Source: Fragilaria crotonensis (lineage: Eukaryota > Bacillariophyta > Fragilariophyceae > Fragilariales > Fragilariaceae). From it: DNA of 64,000 nt. The translations under genes and the position numbers were made by a program. This document shows, piece after piece, positions 11,020 through 21,686 of the stretch (positions are counted from its first letter, which is position 1; every line of letters begins with the position of its first letter). The stretch lies in the NCBI GenBank assembly GCA_022925895.1, contig JAKSYS010000264.1, forward strand, positions 1 to 64,000, read 5' to 3'. The notes under the pieces are model-generated. The model searched no databases. It worked only from the letters and a program-made list of their open reading frames with translations, and was not told where the DNA came from.

Positions 11020-13032
11020 TCAACAACTATCTTCCTCAAAGGAATCAAAGTCATCATAGTAATTTGTATCTTCTGTTGGATCCTCGTCTCCATCTGTGGT
11101 TGCTTTCACTTCTTCAGCATTGCTGCTGCTATTACTGTTGCTGTTGCTTTTGCTGCTCGTTGATGAATTCAAATCTCCAACTTCGATGGGTGCCGCAATC
11201 ATGCCCAACATTTCCGAGACACGGTCTAGCTGACCAGCCTCCAAGGCTTCTTGCATTTGTTGCGCCACGAGTTCATCTTCACGTTCACTCCCCTCTAAAC
11301 ATTCAACAATCGCAAAATTCACATCATCTTGAGATGGCTCTTCGTCAAACGTCGCAGCAACTTCAAAGTCAGCATCCGTGTCGGGAGACGTATCCACAAA
11401 GACATGCCACGGTCTGAGATTAACAGAAAGAGATGCAACGACACCACAAATGCGCGTGCACGTATGCGTGAGAAAGAGATATTTTGCGGGTTTTGGAAAA
11501 AGCAAAACAAAATTGGACAGAACTCAACGGCACGGAACAAAATAAGCGTTGACTTACTTTGGATAGGAACGAATCACCATGGCCCGCGTAACTCCTTGAT
11601 TCATCCCAATTTCATGTGCATGCTTCATTGCAGCCTCCAGCGCCTCGTCGTCATCTTCTGCATCGGCTTCCAAATCCGTCACGTCCTCTCCTGCCTCTTC
11701 CTGTAACATTCGCTTGTGTCGCTCGTACGCCTCCAAGTAGTCGGACTTGTTCTCGCCGCTCATGTATTGCACACTCAACAATCGCAAATGGTAGGCAACC
11801 TCAAAATCCTTTGCTGGACCAGATACAGGTACCATGTGGTGATTCACTACAACCAAGGGCTGACTGATTTGTTCCGTCATGCCATCCGTCGGACAAAGGA
11901 GCTCATTCATGGCAGCCAAACCCTCTCCATCGTCCGGGGACGGAGCAATGAGAACAACCAACTGATCTTGCTTCTCGACAGGATCAAACCCCAAGGTACT
12001 CAATGCCACAACTTCTGGCGCTGCCAGCGCCATGGTGCGTCGATATTGCAATAGTTGCGATACCGTGGGGAATACAATTTTGACTCGATTCCGTGCCGTC
12101 CGGAGTCCCTCCAGTCCGGCAGCCACGGGAAGAATGGCCAGTTCGACAAACTGAACGAGAGTTTCGGGATCCCGACTGAGTTCGGCATCGCGCACATCCA
12201 CCAACATGCGCTGTTTGCCCCCCAACATTCCGGCCAAAATGGCAGCACCCGCCGCGTCCGCGGCGTCAATCACAGACGACGGAGCGCGGCCGAAAATTTC
12301 GGAATCGTCAAAGTATTCGTAATTTCCTTCGGGGATGCGGTCGTCGTCGTCTGATGTATCAGTGGAGATGTCATCAGCGCTGTTGTCAGTGGCATTGTCA
12401 TTTGTGGTCTTGAGGGTTTTCGACATGTTCAGTAATGTTTTGGCCGGTGTGTTTTCGAGACCAGCCTGTCGCAAGAGATCCACCACACGACCAAAGGCAA
12501 CCGCAGCCTCCGTCAGATCGGTACATTCCTTTCGCAGTTTTTGAATTAGTATTTCTTGTCGGGACACAATCTGTTCCAATTGCGTTATACGAGATTCAAA
12601 GTCCACAACATGGTCGCTGCTGCTCGCCATCGTATCTGTTGTCTCCACAACCGCCGACGTACTATTTACGTTTGTCTTGCACCGTTTCTTCTTCTTGGGT
12701 GGTTTCGTATCCTCCTCATCCATTGACGATGTCATGTGCCGTCGACATGATGTTCGTTTTCCACTGTTTGTTACATACTGATAATGATGATCGGGGTAAT
12801 GTATTCGCAAACAACGTGATGCTGGGTAGTTGATGTTATTGTTGTTGTTGTTTTCTGTCACCGCTCGCCGTATTGAAACATGCGCCACAACATCAAGTGG
12901 TGCAAATCCTTGCACCGATACTAGTAATGGAGAGGTTCCGAACGATGCACCCAATAGGAGAACTATCCTCCATAGTGGAACGCTCCGTTTGTTCATTGAC
13001 ACGGACGTCATGGTCGTTCGTCGACCTGACAT
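11020..13032 (-). CDS. Plastid-targeted DUF1995 protein
   Basis: About 622 residues in two exons. Exon 1 (13032-11558) and exon 2 (11413-11020) are joined across a 144-nt intron (GTAAGT to CTCAG); splicing gives IRSYPKPWHVFVDTS. The N-terminus has a basic start, a hydrophobic core (WRIVLLLGASFGTSPLLV) and the cleavage motif SVQGFAP, with phenylalanine at +1 as in diatom bipartite plastid presequences. A short coiled coil (ITQLEQIVSRQEILIQKL) follows, then the DUF1995 core with LVDVRDAELSRDPETLVQF and VKIVFPTVSQLLQYR. The tail is acidic and serine-rich. Plant relatives with this domain include LPA3, a chloroplast protein needed for photosystem II accumulation; a similar role here is only a suggestion. 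The open frame starts at GTG; ATG 13032 is the first usable start. Confidence 0.82.
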
Positions 13033-14504
13033 GTTGTGTCCTGGAACGGAACGCGGATGTCGGTCGCGTTCCTTGTAGGATGGCTGACCTAGATGAAAAA
13101 TTTGCTTCTCCGTAACTTCACACAACACTTTGCTTTTGGGAACTGTTGGAGCAACTCTGTGGTGACAACAACTGCAAAGGAAGTTTTGCGGTTTGTCTGG
13201 TGGTTTCGAGAGCCAAAATCAAGTCAAGTTTCGTTCCGATTGCTTCAACTGAGCCTATCCAGCTGAGCACTACAGTCTCTCGCAGACGAGTTGACGAAAG
13301 GGATCAGTGGATCGGCAAGTAGGAGAGCGATTCGATTTTTTGGGGGGGACTCCAACGGTGGTTGTCGTTGTAGTTCCTGTCCAAAAACCGAGAATATCAA
13401 GAACTCGGAGTACACTCTCTAGAGTTCAATGTCGAGTGTCGAGAGTCGACTGTGTGTTGTGTACTGGTAGAGCAACTGGTAGTTGGAGTATCATTCAGTG
13501 TGGCCACACGGACACGCGACACGAGCCATCAACAAGTGAAAGCAATCCGACGGTGCTGCAGCCATCAGAAGACAAAACATCCACAAGAAAAGCGCCTCTT
13601 CTTGACTATTCCTACACAACCAGTAGCGCAGACCCGTGTGCCGCGCGCCTTCGGCCTCGTATGTGGTGGTCCAGTAAAGCGATGTGTCAGGCGTCAGTCG
13701 TTCGATGACATTTTTTTCAAATGAAATTCAGAATTTGTCACACTGACGCACATAACGAAGGCCATGGAATTTGATGGCTAGGAATGCAGCACACACATCA
13801 CACATCATCTCATCGTGCTTCACTCCAAGACACCTGGAACATGTACAGTACCTGGTACGTTGTACGCCAGTATATCGAAAACGACAAGTTACGTTTACTA
13901 TCACTGTACTACCTGTAGCCTGTAGTACCCAGTAGAGAAGAATCGAAAAGGTACGAGTAAGCGAACTCAGTCACGACTCGAGTCACGGTCGAGAATTCGA
14001 GCGATCACTCCACAGCTCTCGGTCAGTGCACAAGAACTTGACTCGAGTAGCAACAGAGTGTCTCTGGTATGGCAGAATGAGTGCACGCCTGTTACACGAA
14101 GTCACACTGACGCAACAGTCACATCGACGCACGTCAAGTACTCATCAACATCTCCATGGAGGCGTCCAGTCTCCTCTGCCGGTATCGTCAGTACAGCGCA
14201 CACAGTACTCAGTACGAGTACTCCACTCTCCTCTGCACCGAGTACTAAAGACCACAGTACCGGTACATACACACGTTAACACGTCCTCGGCAATTACCCA
14301 CAACGCCTGTCGCCGATTGGCAATACCGTGCATCAGATCTACCGTGACATGACTTCATCTCAAGTCCGACGCTGCCAAGTTCACCATCCCAACTCCCAAC
14401 AACACTAGAAACGTATTGTCGGAAGCACGTTCCTCTCAACTACAACAATTGTCGAACGTTTGTATTGGTCTTGTCTGATAAATCTTGCTCTTCGAAAAGA
14501 AATC
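13033..14504. promoter_or_regulatory. Divergent intergenic region, GTAC-rich
   Basis: About 1.47 kb between two genes transcribed away from each other, so it should hold both promoters. Two GTAC clusters are visible: about seven copies at 13840-13960 and eight at 14130-14270, many within AGTACT or GGTAC contexts. Open frames here look non-coding. Confidence 0.4.
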
Positions 14505-15116
14505 ATGAGTAGCACTTCAAGACACAACGGCAGGAACGTGCATCGACACGCAGGTGGTGATGATGCCAACCACAACAACAAGGATGATAATGATGATCCT
14601 GATGATGATGAACGACGATTCCATTATTACAATTCAAATCGTAACAATCATGCTCATGCTCGTCGAGAACGATCGCGTTCGAGATCCAAATCGCCAGAAC
14701 ACGAGGATGGAATGAAAAATTGTCTTGGTGGTAATAGTACTAGAAAAGAAGAAACGTTTGAAGAAGAACGAAGGGCACGCATGGCGCGATTGAGAGCCCA
14801 AAATGAAGAAGAAGAACAGCGACTCGCTCTCATGGATCGAGACCAAGTCGCACAGAGAGAAGCACAACTAAGAGCCAAGAAGGCGAAAGAAGAAATATTA
14901 ATTGTTGATGCGAAGGAATTGGAAGGTTTGGATGAAGACGAGCAAATGCAACGCCTTCTGGGGTTCACGGGATTTTCATCCACGAAGGGGGCTGAAGTCG
15001 AGGATAACAAAACTACAGCTGCAAATGGAGCAGCTGCGAAGAACAAGGCCAGAAAATATCGACAATACATGAACAGAAAGGGAGGTTTCAACAGACCCCT
15101 CGACAAGATGGATTGA
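14505..15116 (+). CDS. SNRNP27: U4/U6.U5 tri-snRNP 27-kDa protein (SNRNP27-like)
   Basis: A spliceosome component; in other eukaryotes this small RS-type protein sits in the tri-snRNP and helps 5' splice-site handling during activation. The ~203-residue protein has a low-complexity N-terminus rich in Asp, His and Asn, then an Arg/Ser patch (RRERSRSRSKSPEHE). A long charged helix follows (RMARLRAQNEEEEQRLALMD). The diagnostic C-terminus begins LLGFTGFSSTKG and ends RKYRQYMNRKGGFNRPLDKM, closely matching the conserved family end. No intron is needed. The open frame begins at TTG 45 nt earlier; ATG 14505 is the correct kind of start. The stop lies about 110 bp from that of the convergent coiled-coil gene. 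Confidence 0.92.
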   Translation: MSSTSRHNGRNVHRHAGGDDANHNNKDDNDDPDDDERRFHYYNSNRNNHAHARRERSRSRSKSPEHEDGMKNCLGGNSTRKEETFEEERRARMARLRAQNEEEEQRLALMDRDQVAQREAQLRAKKAKEEILIVDAKELEGLDEDEQMQRLLGFTGFSSTKGAEVEDNKTTAANGAAAKNKARKYRQYMNRKGGFNRPLDKMD

Positions 15117-15225
15117 TGAAACAAATTCTCGCGAACACGCTATCGGCCTACTGCAGAATTCTTTATTCACCGAGTTTGGATTGGGGCATTACTAGCTGTT
15201 GATTGCCGGCATTACAACTGATCTT

Positions 15226-17478
15226 CTAGTAGTCTACTCGCAGCAAAGCTGCTCCGTTAACATTGAACGAACAGCCGGCATGTCGGATTGCATCCAAAGC
15301 AATCCGCTTCCTTTCTTCTCGTTGGGCGATTTCTCGTTCCCTTCGATCCTGAGAGCGCAGCCTACTATCCCGCATTCGTTCGGACAGCGCTAGTTCGGCC
15401 TGTTTGAGCTCCCATCTTCGGTGATGTCGCTTCTCTTTGGCTCGAAGAGCCAGCGACATTCGTCGTCGGCTCTGGCAATCCTTGATGTACTCCACAACAT
15501 CCAAATGCGCGGCGTCTTCCAACTCGCGATTGGCTTGCGAAACCTCGGCCTCTTCAAGGAGACGCCTCTTCTCTTCCAATCTCTGAACCATTGCTTCTTT
15601 CCGCCGAAATTCTAGCGACGCTCTGTCTCGTTCTGCGCAGCTTTTTTTGTAGTTTTCAATATCTTGATGGCCTTGAGCTCTCAAGAGTTCATCTTCTTGC
15701 GCAGCAACGAGAGCTTCAATACGTTGCTGCTCCTCAATCTCTCGATGGCGTCGTGCTTCACTGTTGCGCAACTGCAACGATTTACGGGCCTCCTCTTGGC
15801 ACTTCGCGAGGTAGACCTTTGCGTCGTTCTCACCTGCCCACTTCAGCATGAAAGATTCAGTCTCCTTGTCTCGCGCAAGTTCGCGGAGCTCTTCCATCAC
15901 TTTTGCATGCTTCGCACGTTCCTTGTTGCGATTCGAAAGACTTTCACGGCGCTCCTGTTCCAGTTGTCGTTTGTAAGCATCTGCGTCCTTTTCAGCTGCC
16001 CACTTGAGTTCATAGCTCGCGTGTTCAGCCTGGAGTTGTTCGCTTTCGAACTTGGCTTGCAAGTCACGTTGCTTTTTAGCTAATGTGTTTCGTGCAGCAA
16101 AATCATTGCGAATCTCCTCCTCTACCTTGCGACGATAGGAGTCAGCATCTCGTTCTGCTTGCAACTTCAGCTGGATGCTAGATGATTCATTCGCCACTGC
16201 TTCCTGTCGTAGCTGTTCCAACAAGTCACGCTGCTCCTTGGCTCTCTGGTTTCGCTTTGCAAGACTCTCACGACGCTCCTTGTCCATTTGCTCCTTGTAC
16301 GTAATAGCGTCGATTTCACCAGCCCATTTAAGTTCGTAGCTCTCATGCTCTTGTTCAAACTCTTGTTCATGTAGCTCCCTCAAGGTCTCACGCTGCTTCT
16401 TCCCTTGCATGTTGCGCCCTGCGAAACTCTGTCGACGTTCCTCTTCCAGTTTTCTCTGGTAGGCCTCTGCATCTCGAGCAGCTGCAAGCTTCAATCGAAT
16501 GCTCTCTTGTTCGCGTTGAGTTTCTTCGTCCCTCATGCGATTGTAGAGTTCGCGAATACGTCTCGCATCCCCGTTGCGAAATTGAAAGGACTGTCGACGA
16601 GTTTTCGCCGACTCGTCTCTAAATTGTGACGATGCCTTCACAGCTTCGTAACGTTCCTCGTAGAGCGCTTGATCTTCCTCCACACGGATCATATGTAACT
16701 TTTCCTGCCCCTCGCGATGATTCTCACGTAGCTTAGCTCGTGCAGCCGTTGACTCACGCCGCTTTCGCTCTCGTTCTTCCCGAAGTGTCTTTTGATGATC
16801 TCGAAAGACCTGTGATTTGAACTCAGTTTCCTGAGTGATGGCATCAAGACGCTTTTGCTTCTCGTTTGTATCAATCTTGACTCGAGCTTGCGTACAGTTG
16901 GAAGCCAACTGACGCTGCAAAGAAAGCACTTCATGACGGATTTTCTCTGATTCCTCATGATAAATATTCGCTTCTTGTTTCTCCTCCTTCCACTGATTTC
17001 TAACCTGAGAGATATGACGCGATCGGTGCTCGAAATTGATTTTCCTAGCGATTCGAGCAGCATTGAGAGATTCGTTAACGCTAACGGTTGCATTGTTGAT
17101 CTTGGTCTGCATTTCGTGCACCAAGTTTCGACGCGCTGGGCGAGCGCGATTGAGAGGTGCAGATTTCGCTGGAGGCGCTGCGGCTGTGTCCAGGAATTGG
17201 CGATTTTCAAGTGAATTCTCCTTGTTCGACGAGACGGTCGATTCTGTAGACTGACGAGATACTAGGTTGATCGTCGTGGGAGGAACGGTCTTGACAACGG
17301 TGGCATTTGACGCTCTCTTATCAGTTGCAGACGATGAGTATACAGTAGAAGAATCAGTCTCGGTATAGCATAAACTTGAGTTCCTTGACGATGATGATGA
17401 TTGTTCTTCGTCACTAACAAATTCGCCGAAGACTCGACGTGCTCTCGTCTTCTGTACAGACTGTGGAGGGATCGGCAT
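15226..17478 (-). CDS. Coiled-coil protein built of eight 54-residue repeats
   Basis: A single-exon, ~750-residue protein without a recognised family. The N-terminal ~170 residues are Ser/Thr-rich and disordered-looking. From about residue 266 to 698 the chain is a tandem array of eight helical units. Units 2-5 are exactly 54 residues and units 1 and 6-8 are within a few residues of that. The consensus is E-x-x-S-x-x-LK-W/L-A-x-E-x-DA-x-x-Y, then ERR-x-SL-x-x-RN-x-x-AK. Units alternate LKL and LKW at one position (2/4 against 3/5), hinting at duplication in pairs. The composition (Glu, Arg, Lys, Gln) predicts one very long rod, so a cytoskeletal or centrosomal scaffold is plausible but unproven. 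The GTG opening at 17520 is rejected for ATG 17478 (MPIPPQSVQK). Confidence 0.85.
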   Translation of the reverse strand: MPIPPQSVQKTRARRVFGEFVSDEEQSSSSSRNSSLCYTETDSSTVYSSSATDKRASNATVVKTVPPTTINLVSRQSTESTVSSNKENSLENRQFLDTAAAPPAKSAPLNRARPARRNLVHEMQTKINNATVSVNESLNAARIARKINFEHRSRHISQVRNQWKEEKQEANIYHEESEKIRHEVLSLQRQLASNCTQARVKIDTNEKQKRLDAITQETEFKSQVFRDHQKTLREERERKRRESTAARAKLRENHREGQEKLHMIRVEEDQALYEERYEAVKASSQFRDESAKTRRQSFQFRNGDARRIRELYNRMRDEETQREQESIRLKLAAARDAEAYQRKLEEERRQSFAGRNMQGKKQRETLRELHEQEFEQEHESYELKWAGEIDAITYKEQMDKERRESLAKRNQRAKEQRDLLEQLRQEAVANESSSIQLKLQAERDADSYRRKVEEEIRNDFAARNTLAKKQRDLQAKFESEQLQAEHASYELKWAAEKDADAYKRQLEQERRESLSNRNKERAKHAKVMEELRELARDKETESFMLKWAGENDAKVYLAKCQEEARKSLQLRNSEARRHREIEEQQRIEALVAAQEDELLRAQGHQDIENYKKSCAERDRASLEFRRKEAMVQRLEEKRRLLEEAEVSQANRELEDAAHLDVVEYIKDCQSRRRMSLALRAKEKRHHRRWELKQAELALSERMRDSRLRSQDRREREIAQREERKRIALDAIRHAGCSFNVNGAALLRVDY

Positions 17479-18547
17479 TGTTAAATGGATGAATGATGAA
17501 TCAATGGATACTCTCAGCACCGCGTTTTATTTGGTGACGAGTGATGATGTTCCAATACGTGCAGTTCCATGAATGCTTAACACTGAGCGTTTCTGTTTCT
17601 GTCGATCCCTCTGGGTTTTATGAAAACTGTCGTTTTTTCTGGCGCGCTTCAAATTAGCAACGGTTTTGGTAACCGCGCCTTTCGCGCGTTTGTCATCGGT
17701 TTTCAGGTGGATCCCATTGCCAAACTCCGTTCATGGCCACACGACTCCTACAGTATGATAGAGACCGTTCATTTACTGTTCAGGCATTCTACTGCTGAAA
17801 TGCGTATTCTACCGTATGACATAGCACTTCCTAACGCAAGTTGTGATAGTACCATTCCCCTGTAGAAGGACTACCAGGTTCTCTTTCTGGGGCCATGTCG
17901 TGACGTAGTGATTCCTCAGCCTGAATGAAACGCGGAATCCCAACCATCCAACAGCAATGTCACAGGCGTGGCCGGCTCGGTGGGACCCAAACGTCGATGA
18001 TCCTCCATAATTTCAACCCCCATCGGCAAGCGAAAAGGTGGTTTTGAGAGTTAACACAAGGTATTGAGCTTTTCCAAGTTCTCTCGATAGAAGTCGGATC
18101 AACACCTTCCTCTTTGCAAAGTGCGTCGAGAGAGTTTCGTGTGGTATTGCAGAGAAAAGAGCAAACCATTGTCGATTTATTGGAATCGGCAACAACGAGT
18201 CAGGTAGACCCCGTAAAAGCTGGTACTGTCTGCCCACCAACTGTACACTACGTCAGCTACGTCAAAGGTGACGGGTGGCTACGGACATTACAGTTCTCCA
18301 CGGTGTCATTACAATTCGGTTACACTCGTCGTGCATCAACCACAGACTACTCATCATCAAACAGCTCCCTCAGAAGGCTTCAAATTGTTCACAGTCCACA
18401 GATCACGCTACCAGAAGGCTAAGCCAACCTCATTTTCATCGCTGCCATCGACTCCCCCTTCAGGACCGGGCATGCCATTGTTGTTATCATCATTGTAAAA
18501 AAGAGCTACTACAGAAAACGTTACTACATCTCCCAACATTCACGTGA
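17479..18547. promoter_or_regulatory. Divergent intergenic region and PUF leader
   Basis: About 1.07 kb separating the coiled-coil gene (minus) from the Pumilio gene (plus). GTAC motifs are few compared with other divergent regions (one near 18222). The last ~350 bp is rich in CA and TC steps, as expected of a long 5' leader. No gene found. Confidence 0.4.
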
Positions 18548-21106
18548 ATGACTTCCACATCAGGGCCGTCGTCCTCTGGCAATGGAATCCCTGACATGCA
18601 GTCATACGATCAACGACGTCAAAAGCCAGAGGACGTAATTGGATCACTTTTGGCGGGGGTCAGCCTCTCGTCGTCGCCATACTCAAACGATGACGTCCCA
18701 CCTGGGGTCGATTGGAGCTCTCCATCCCTCCACAATCAAGCCAGATCGATCACAGGTGGAACCACCCCTACCCTAAACAACTCTTCCACCTTCAGCAACG
18801 GGCAACGAGTGCCATCCAGATCACAGTTGCTTTTTGGCACGGACATGAATGACTTGAAAGAACCACTCCAACCTATTCGTAAGCAGAGTATCGATCTCTT
18901 CCTCTCTCATAGCCCATCCCAAACGCTGGGAGAAGAAGTATTTCAACTTCAGCAGACACTGAACGATAATAAGAATGGCGTCACCATGACTCAAAGTCTT
19001 AATCGCTGGAATGATCATGTCCGTTCCCCTCCCCAAGTTCCGCTCCACGGAGAGCATCATGGAGGAAGGCGAAGGATGGAATCGCCCCCGAACTCAGTCA
19101 CTGCCACGTCAACCTCGAGCAGGTCGGTCTCGCCATCGCTATTTGGAGGAAACATGGATCGCAACCACGCGGCCATACCTGCTTTTCATGGTCACCCGAA
19201 TGTTGAAACTCCTCGTTCTGGAGGCCATGTGGGCGGCATGGGCTCGCTCGATTTGCATATGCATCAACAACAGAGCCATGTCTTGCAGCAAATGCCCCAC
19301 CACTCACCAGGGATGGAGCCATACGTACAGCAGCAGCCGCAGATTGCCGCAGCAGCGCCTCAGGTCCTCTATATGGCCGTTCCTACGCCCGATGGCCGAG
19401 GCCAAATGTTTCAAGCAGTTCAAGTAATTCAGATGCCTGGTGGAGCTCAGACATTTGTCCTACCTGCAACAACTCAGTTTGCTCAAGGAGGAGATGTTCC
19501 AGCTCAACCCATGATGGTTATTCCATCTGTGATTCCGCAACAGCCACCAATTACACCGATTGACGCTAACAACTCTCCTCAATGGGGTCTTGTGCAATCG
19601 CAGCAGTTCCCTCGACCTGTCGATACAAATAACCAGTATTCAGTAGACCGTGGCGGTAGCGGCGGCGAGGAGTATTTGAATCCCAATTCCAGGCTCAGTT
19701 CGACGGGCGGTGTGTCTCCAACACCGTCTGCGGGTAATGGCGCGGATGCTATAGCATCCCTATACTCCGCTGCCCAGAGGCCGCCTCTTGATGCGTTGCT
19801 TGGCCACGTGCGTCGGTTGGCCCGTGACCAGGTTGGCTGCCGTCTCCTCCAACAGGCTTTGGACGAAGAAGGTACCATGGCCGCCAGCCTGATCCTCAAC
19901 GAAGGCATGGCCTTTTGGGGGGAGGCTATGGTTGATCCCTTTGGGAATTATCTGTTTCAAAAGATCCTGGAGAAAATCACCCCGGAGGAACGAATAATGC
20001 TTATTCAGAGCGTGGGACCCAGACTTGTGAACGCAAGTCTCAACCTTCATGGAACCCGAAGTGTCCAGAAGGTTGTCGAACTATGCGCTGCCGACGAAGC
20101 TCAGTGGCCTGACATTAGAGATCCCATCGGCGGAACGGCCGCTGAGATATTGACGACCCATCTCAGCCCATCAGCCGTGCGTTTGTGCATTGATAGCCAC
20201 GGCAACCACGTCATCCAGCGTGTTCTCCTCAAGCTTGGACATCGGCACTCCAGGTTTGTGTTTGACGCTGTTGCCAACAGCGTCGGCGATGTCGCTCGCC
20301 ATCGCCACGGTTGCTGCGTCATTCAGCGCTGTCTTGATTCCCCGCCCTCGGAGGCGCGGTCGTACCTCGTTCGTCGAATTGTTCAGAAGTCCCTTGAACT
20401 TATGCAAGATGCGTATGGTAATTATGTTGTCCAATACGTTCTGGATGTCTGCGGTGACGAGGATGTCCACGCTGTCTGTGAAAGCGTTGCTGGAAAAGTG
20501 TGTTTGTTGGCTATCCAGAAGTTCAGTTCCAACGTGATGGAAAAGTGCTTGGAGCGTGCAAGTGACAGAGTCAAGGAAATGTATTTGCTGGAACTGAGCG
20601 ATACCGGACGAATCAGAGAGCTGATGATGGATCCCTTTGGAAATTATGTTGTTCAACGAGCTTTGGCGATTGCCAGCCATTCTCAGGCAATCCGCCTCGT
20701 CGAGGCCATGCGACCGCATCTTGTATCGTCGCAACCTGGCACACCTCACGGTCAGCGAAATGGAGGCATGCGCAACACCGCCGGCGGTCGGCGCATCATG
20801 GCAAAGATTTGTCGCCGCTTCCCCAACTTCACGCTTACTGCCATGGGGACCCCAGAGGAACTTTACAGCCAGAGCAAGGGGCAGCCGCGCAAGCCCCAAC
20901 AGCAGACAGCCATGCCTTATCATCAAGCCATCTCTCCTGGCCATCAGCAACCGCCACTCCAGCACTATGGAGGAAGTTTACATCAAGGCCATCATGTTGC
21001 GCAGGGCAACATGAATGGCGGCATGAGACAGCCCTACTACGACGTGGGGCAAGGCTACTATGACCACGCCAAGAATGGTCATCCGAACTACCACCCACAC
21101 ATGTGA
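18548..21106 (+). CDS. Pumilio/PUF-family RNA-binding protein
   Basis: PUF proteins bind 3' UTRs in the cytoplasm and repress or destabilise mRNAs. This single-exon 852-residue protein has a long disordered N-terminus rich in Gln, Pro, Ser and Gly. A C-terminal PUF domain spans about residues 410-725 with eight repeats. The base-contact positions read: R1 GCRLLQ, R2 GNYLFQ, R3 GTRSVQ, R4 GNHVIQ, R5 GCCVIQ, R6 GNYVVQ, R7 SSNVME, R8 GNYVVQ. By the PUF code, repeats 8, 7 and 6 (NYxxQ, SNxxE, NYxxQ) specify U-G-U, and the whole array fits UGUANAUA, the canonical Pumilio site. The tail is Gly/Gln/His-rich. The frame is intact and ATG 18548 is the first in-frame start. Confidence 0.95.
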   Translation: MTSTSGPSSSGNGIPDMQSYDQRRQKPEDVIGSLLAGVSLSSSPYSNDDVPPGVDWSSPSLHNQARSITGGTTPTLNNSSTFSNGQRVPSRSQLLFGTDMNDLKEPLQPIRKQSIDLFLSHSPSQTLGEEVFQLQQTLNDNKNGVTMTQSLNRWNDHVRSPPQVPLHGEHHGGRRRMESPPNSVTATSTSSRSVSPSLFGGNMDRNHAAIPAFHGHPNVETPRSGGHVGGMGSLDLHMHQQQSHVLQQMPHHSPGMEPYVQQQPQIAAAAPQVLYMAVPTPDGRGQMFQAVQVIQMPGGAQTFVLPATTQFAQGGDVPAQPMMVIPSVIPQQPPITPIDANNSPQWGLVQSQQFPRPVDTNNQYSVDRGGSGGEEYLNPNSRLSSTGGVSPTPSAGNGADAIASLYSAAQRPPLDALLGHVRRLARDQVGCRLLQQALDEEGTMAASLILNEGMAFWGEAMVDPFGNYLFQKILEKITPEERIMLIQSVGPRLVNASLNLHGTRSVQKVVELCAADEAQWPDIRDPIGGTAAEILTTHLSPSAVRLCIDSHGNHVIQRVLLKLGHRHSRFVFDAVANSVGDVARHRHGCCVIQRCLDSPPSEARSYLVRRIVQKSLELMQDAYGNYVVQYVLDVCGDEDVHAVCESVAGKVCLLAIQKFSSNVMEKCLERASDRVKEMYLLELSDTGRIRELMMDPFGNYVVQRALAIASHSQAIRLVEAMRPHLVSSQPGTPHGQRNGGMRNTAGGRRIMAKICRRFPNFTLTAMGTPEELYSQSKGQPRKPQQQTAMPYHQAISPGHQQPPLQHYGGSLHQGHHVAQGNMNGGMRQPYYDVGQGYYDHAKNGHPNYHPHM

Positions 21107-21686
21107 GCAGCGCCATTGTTAACTCGCTGCCATTGTTGGTGCTGCATATTCAGAAGGATTCTGTGAAAGTATTGTTAGAATTCATACCTTGTTTGCAGGG
21201 AGTAAAATACACCGCTATATACAGGTGAGTTGAGAAAATATCATGGGCCAGCGTTTCTGGTACCGCATATCATTGTCACAAAAAAAAGGAAATAAAATGC
21301 ATTAGTCGAAAAAGACCGACTACAAGAAATTAGACGGGGATGATCTGGGAAGCAAGATGTACTAAGATGTTTCTTTCATTATATAAATCTTTCTCCTTAC
21401 AATGTAATTCATGTATCATGCAAACGAGGTCGTATCTATAGTTTTCTTCACAACCATGTGGAGCAGTCACCGCCTGCAACATTGGTGGAACTGACATTCT
21501 TCGAAAAGGTATGGTAGTTTTCAGTGATCACAAGGGAACATGCATGCTAGAACACCTCCATCACGGAGGGGATCCGGCGGATGCGCAGCGCCCTTCCCCG
21601 GGATATGAAATCGTGCAATGCATTCCTCCGTGCAGATCATTGTCCATGTCAGGGGGCGGGAGGCACCTGAGACTGCGACAGCTGAG
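21107..21686. other. Tail-to-tail intergenic spacer
   Basis: 580 bp between convergent 3' ends. It is relatively AT-rich around 21280-21420, with only two GTAC motifs. No gene or structured element was recognised. Confidence 0.5.

Noticed and set aside
15591-16083. Long plus-strand frames opposite the coiled-coil gene
   Set aside because: Reverse-complement shadows of a Glu/Arg/Lys repeat; they reappear with the 54-residue period.
18700-18760. Intron in the PUF N-terminus
   Set aside because: The frame is continuous for 852 codons and no break in composition requires splicing.
20171-20965. 264-codon open frame antisense to the PUF gene
   Set aside because: It is the shadow of the PUF repeats; the plus-strand frame carries all the conserved motifs.
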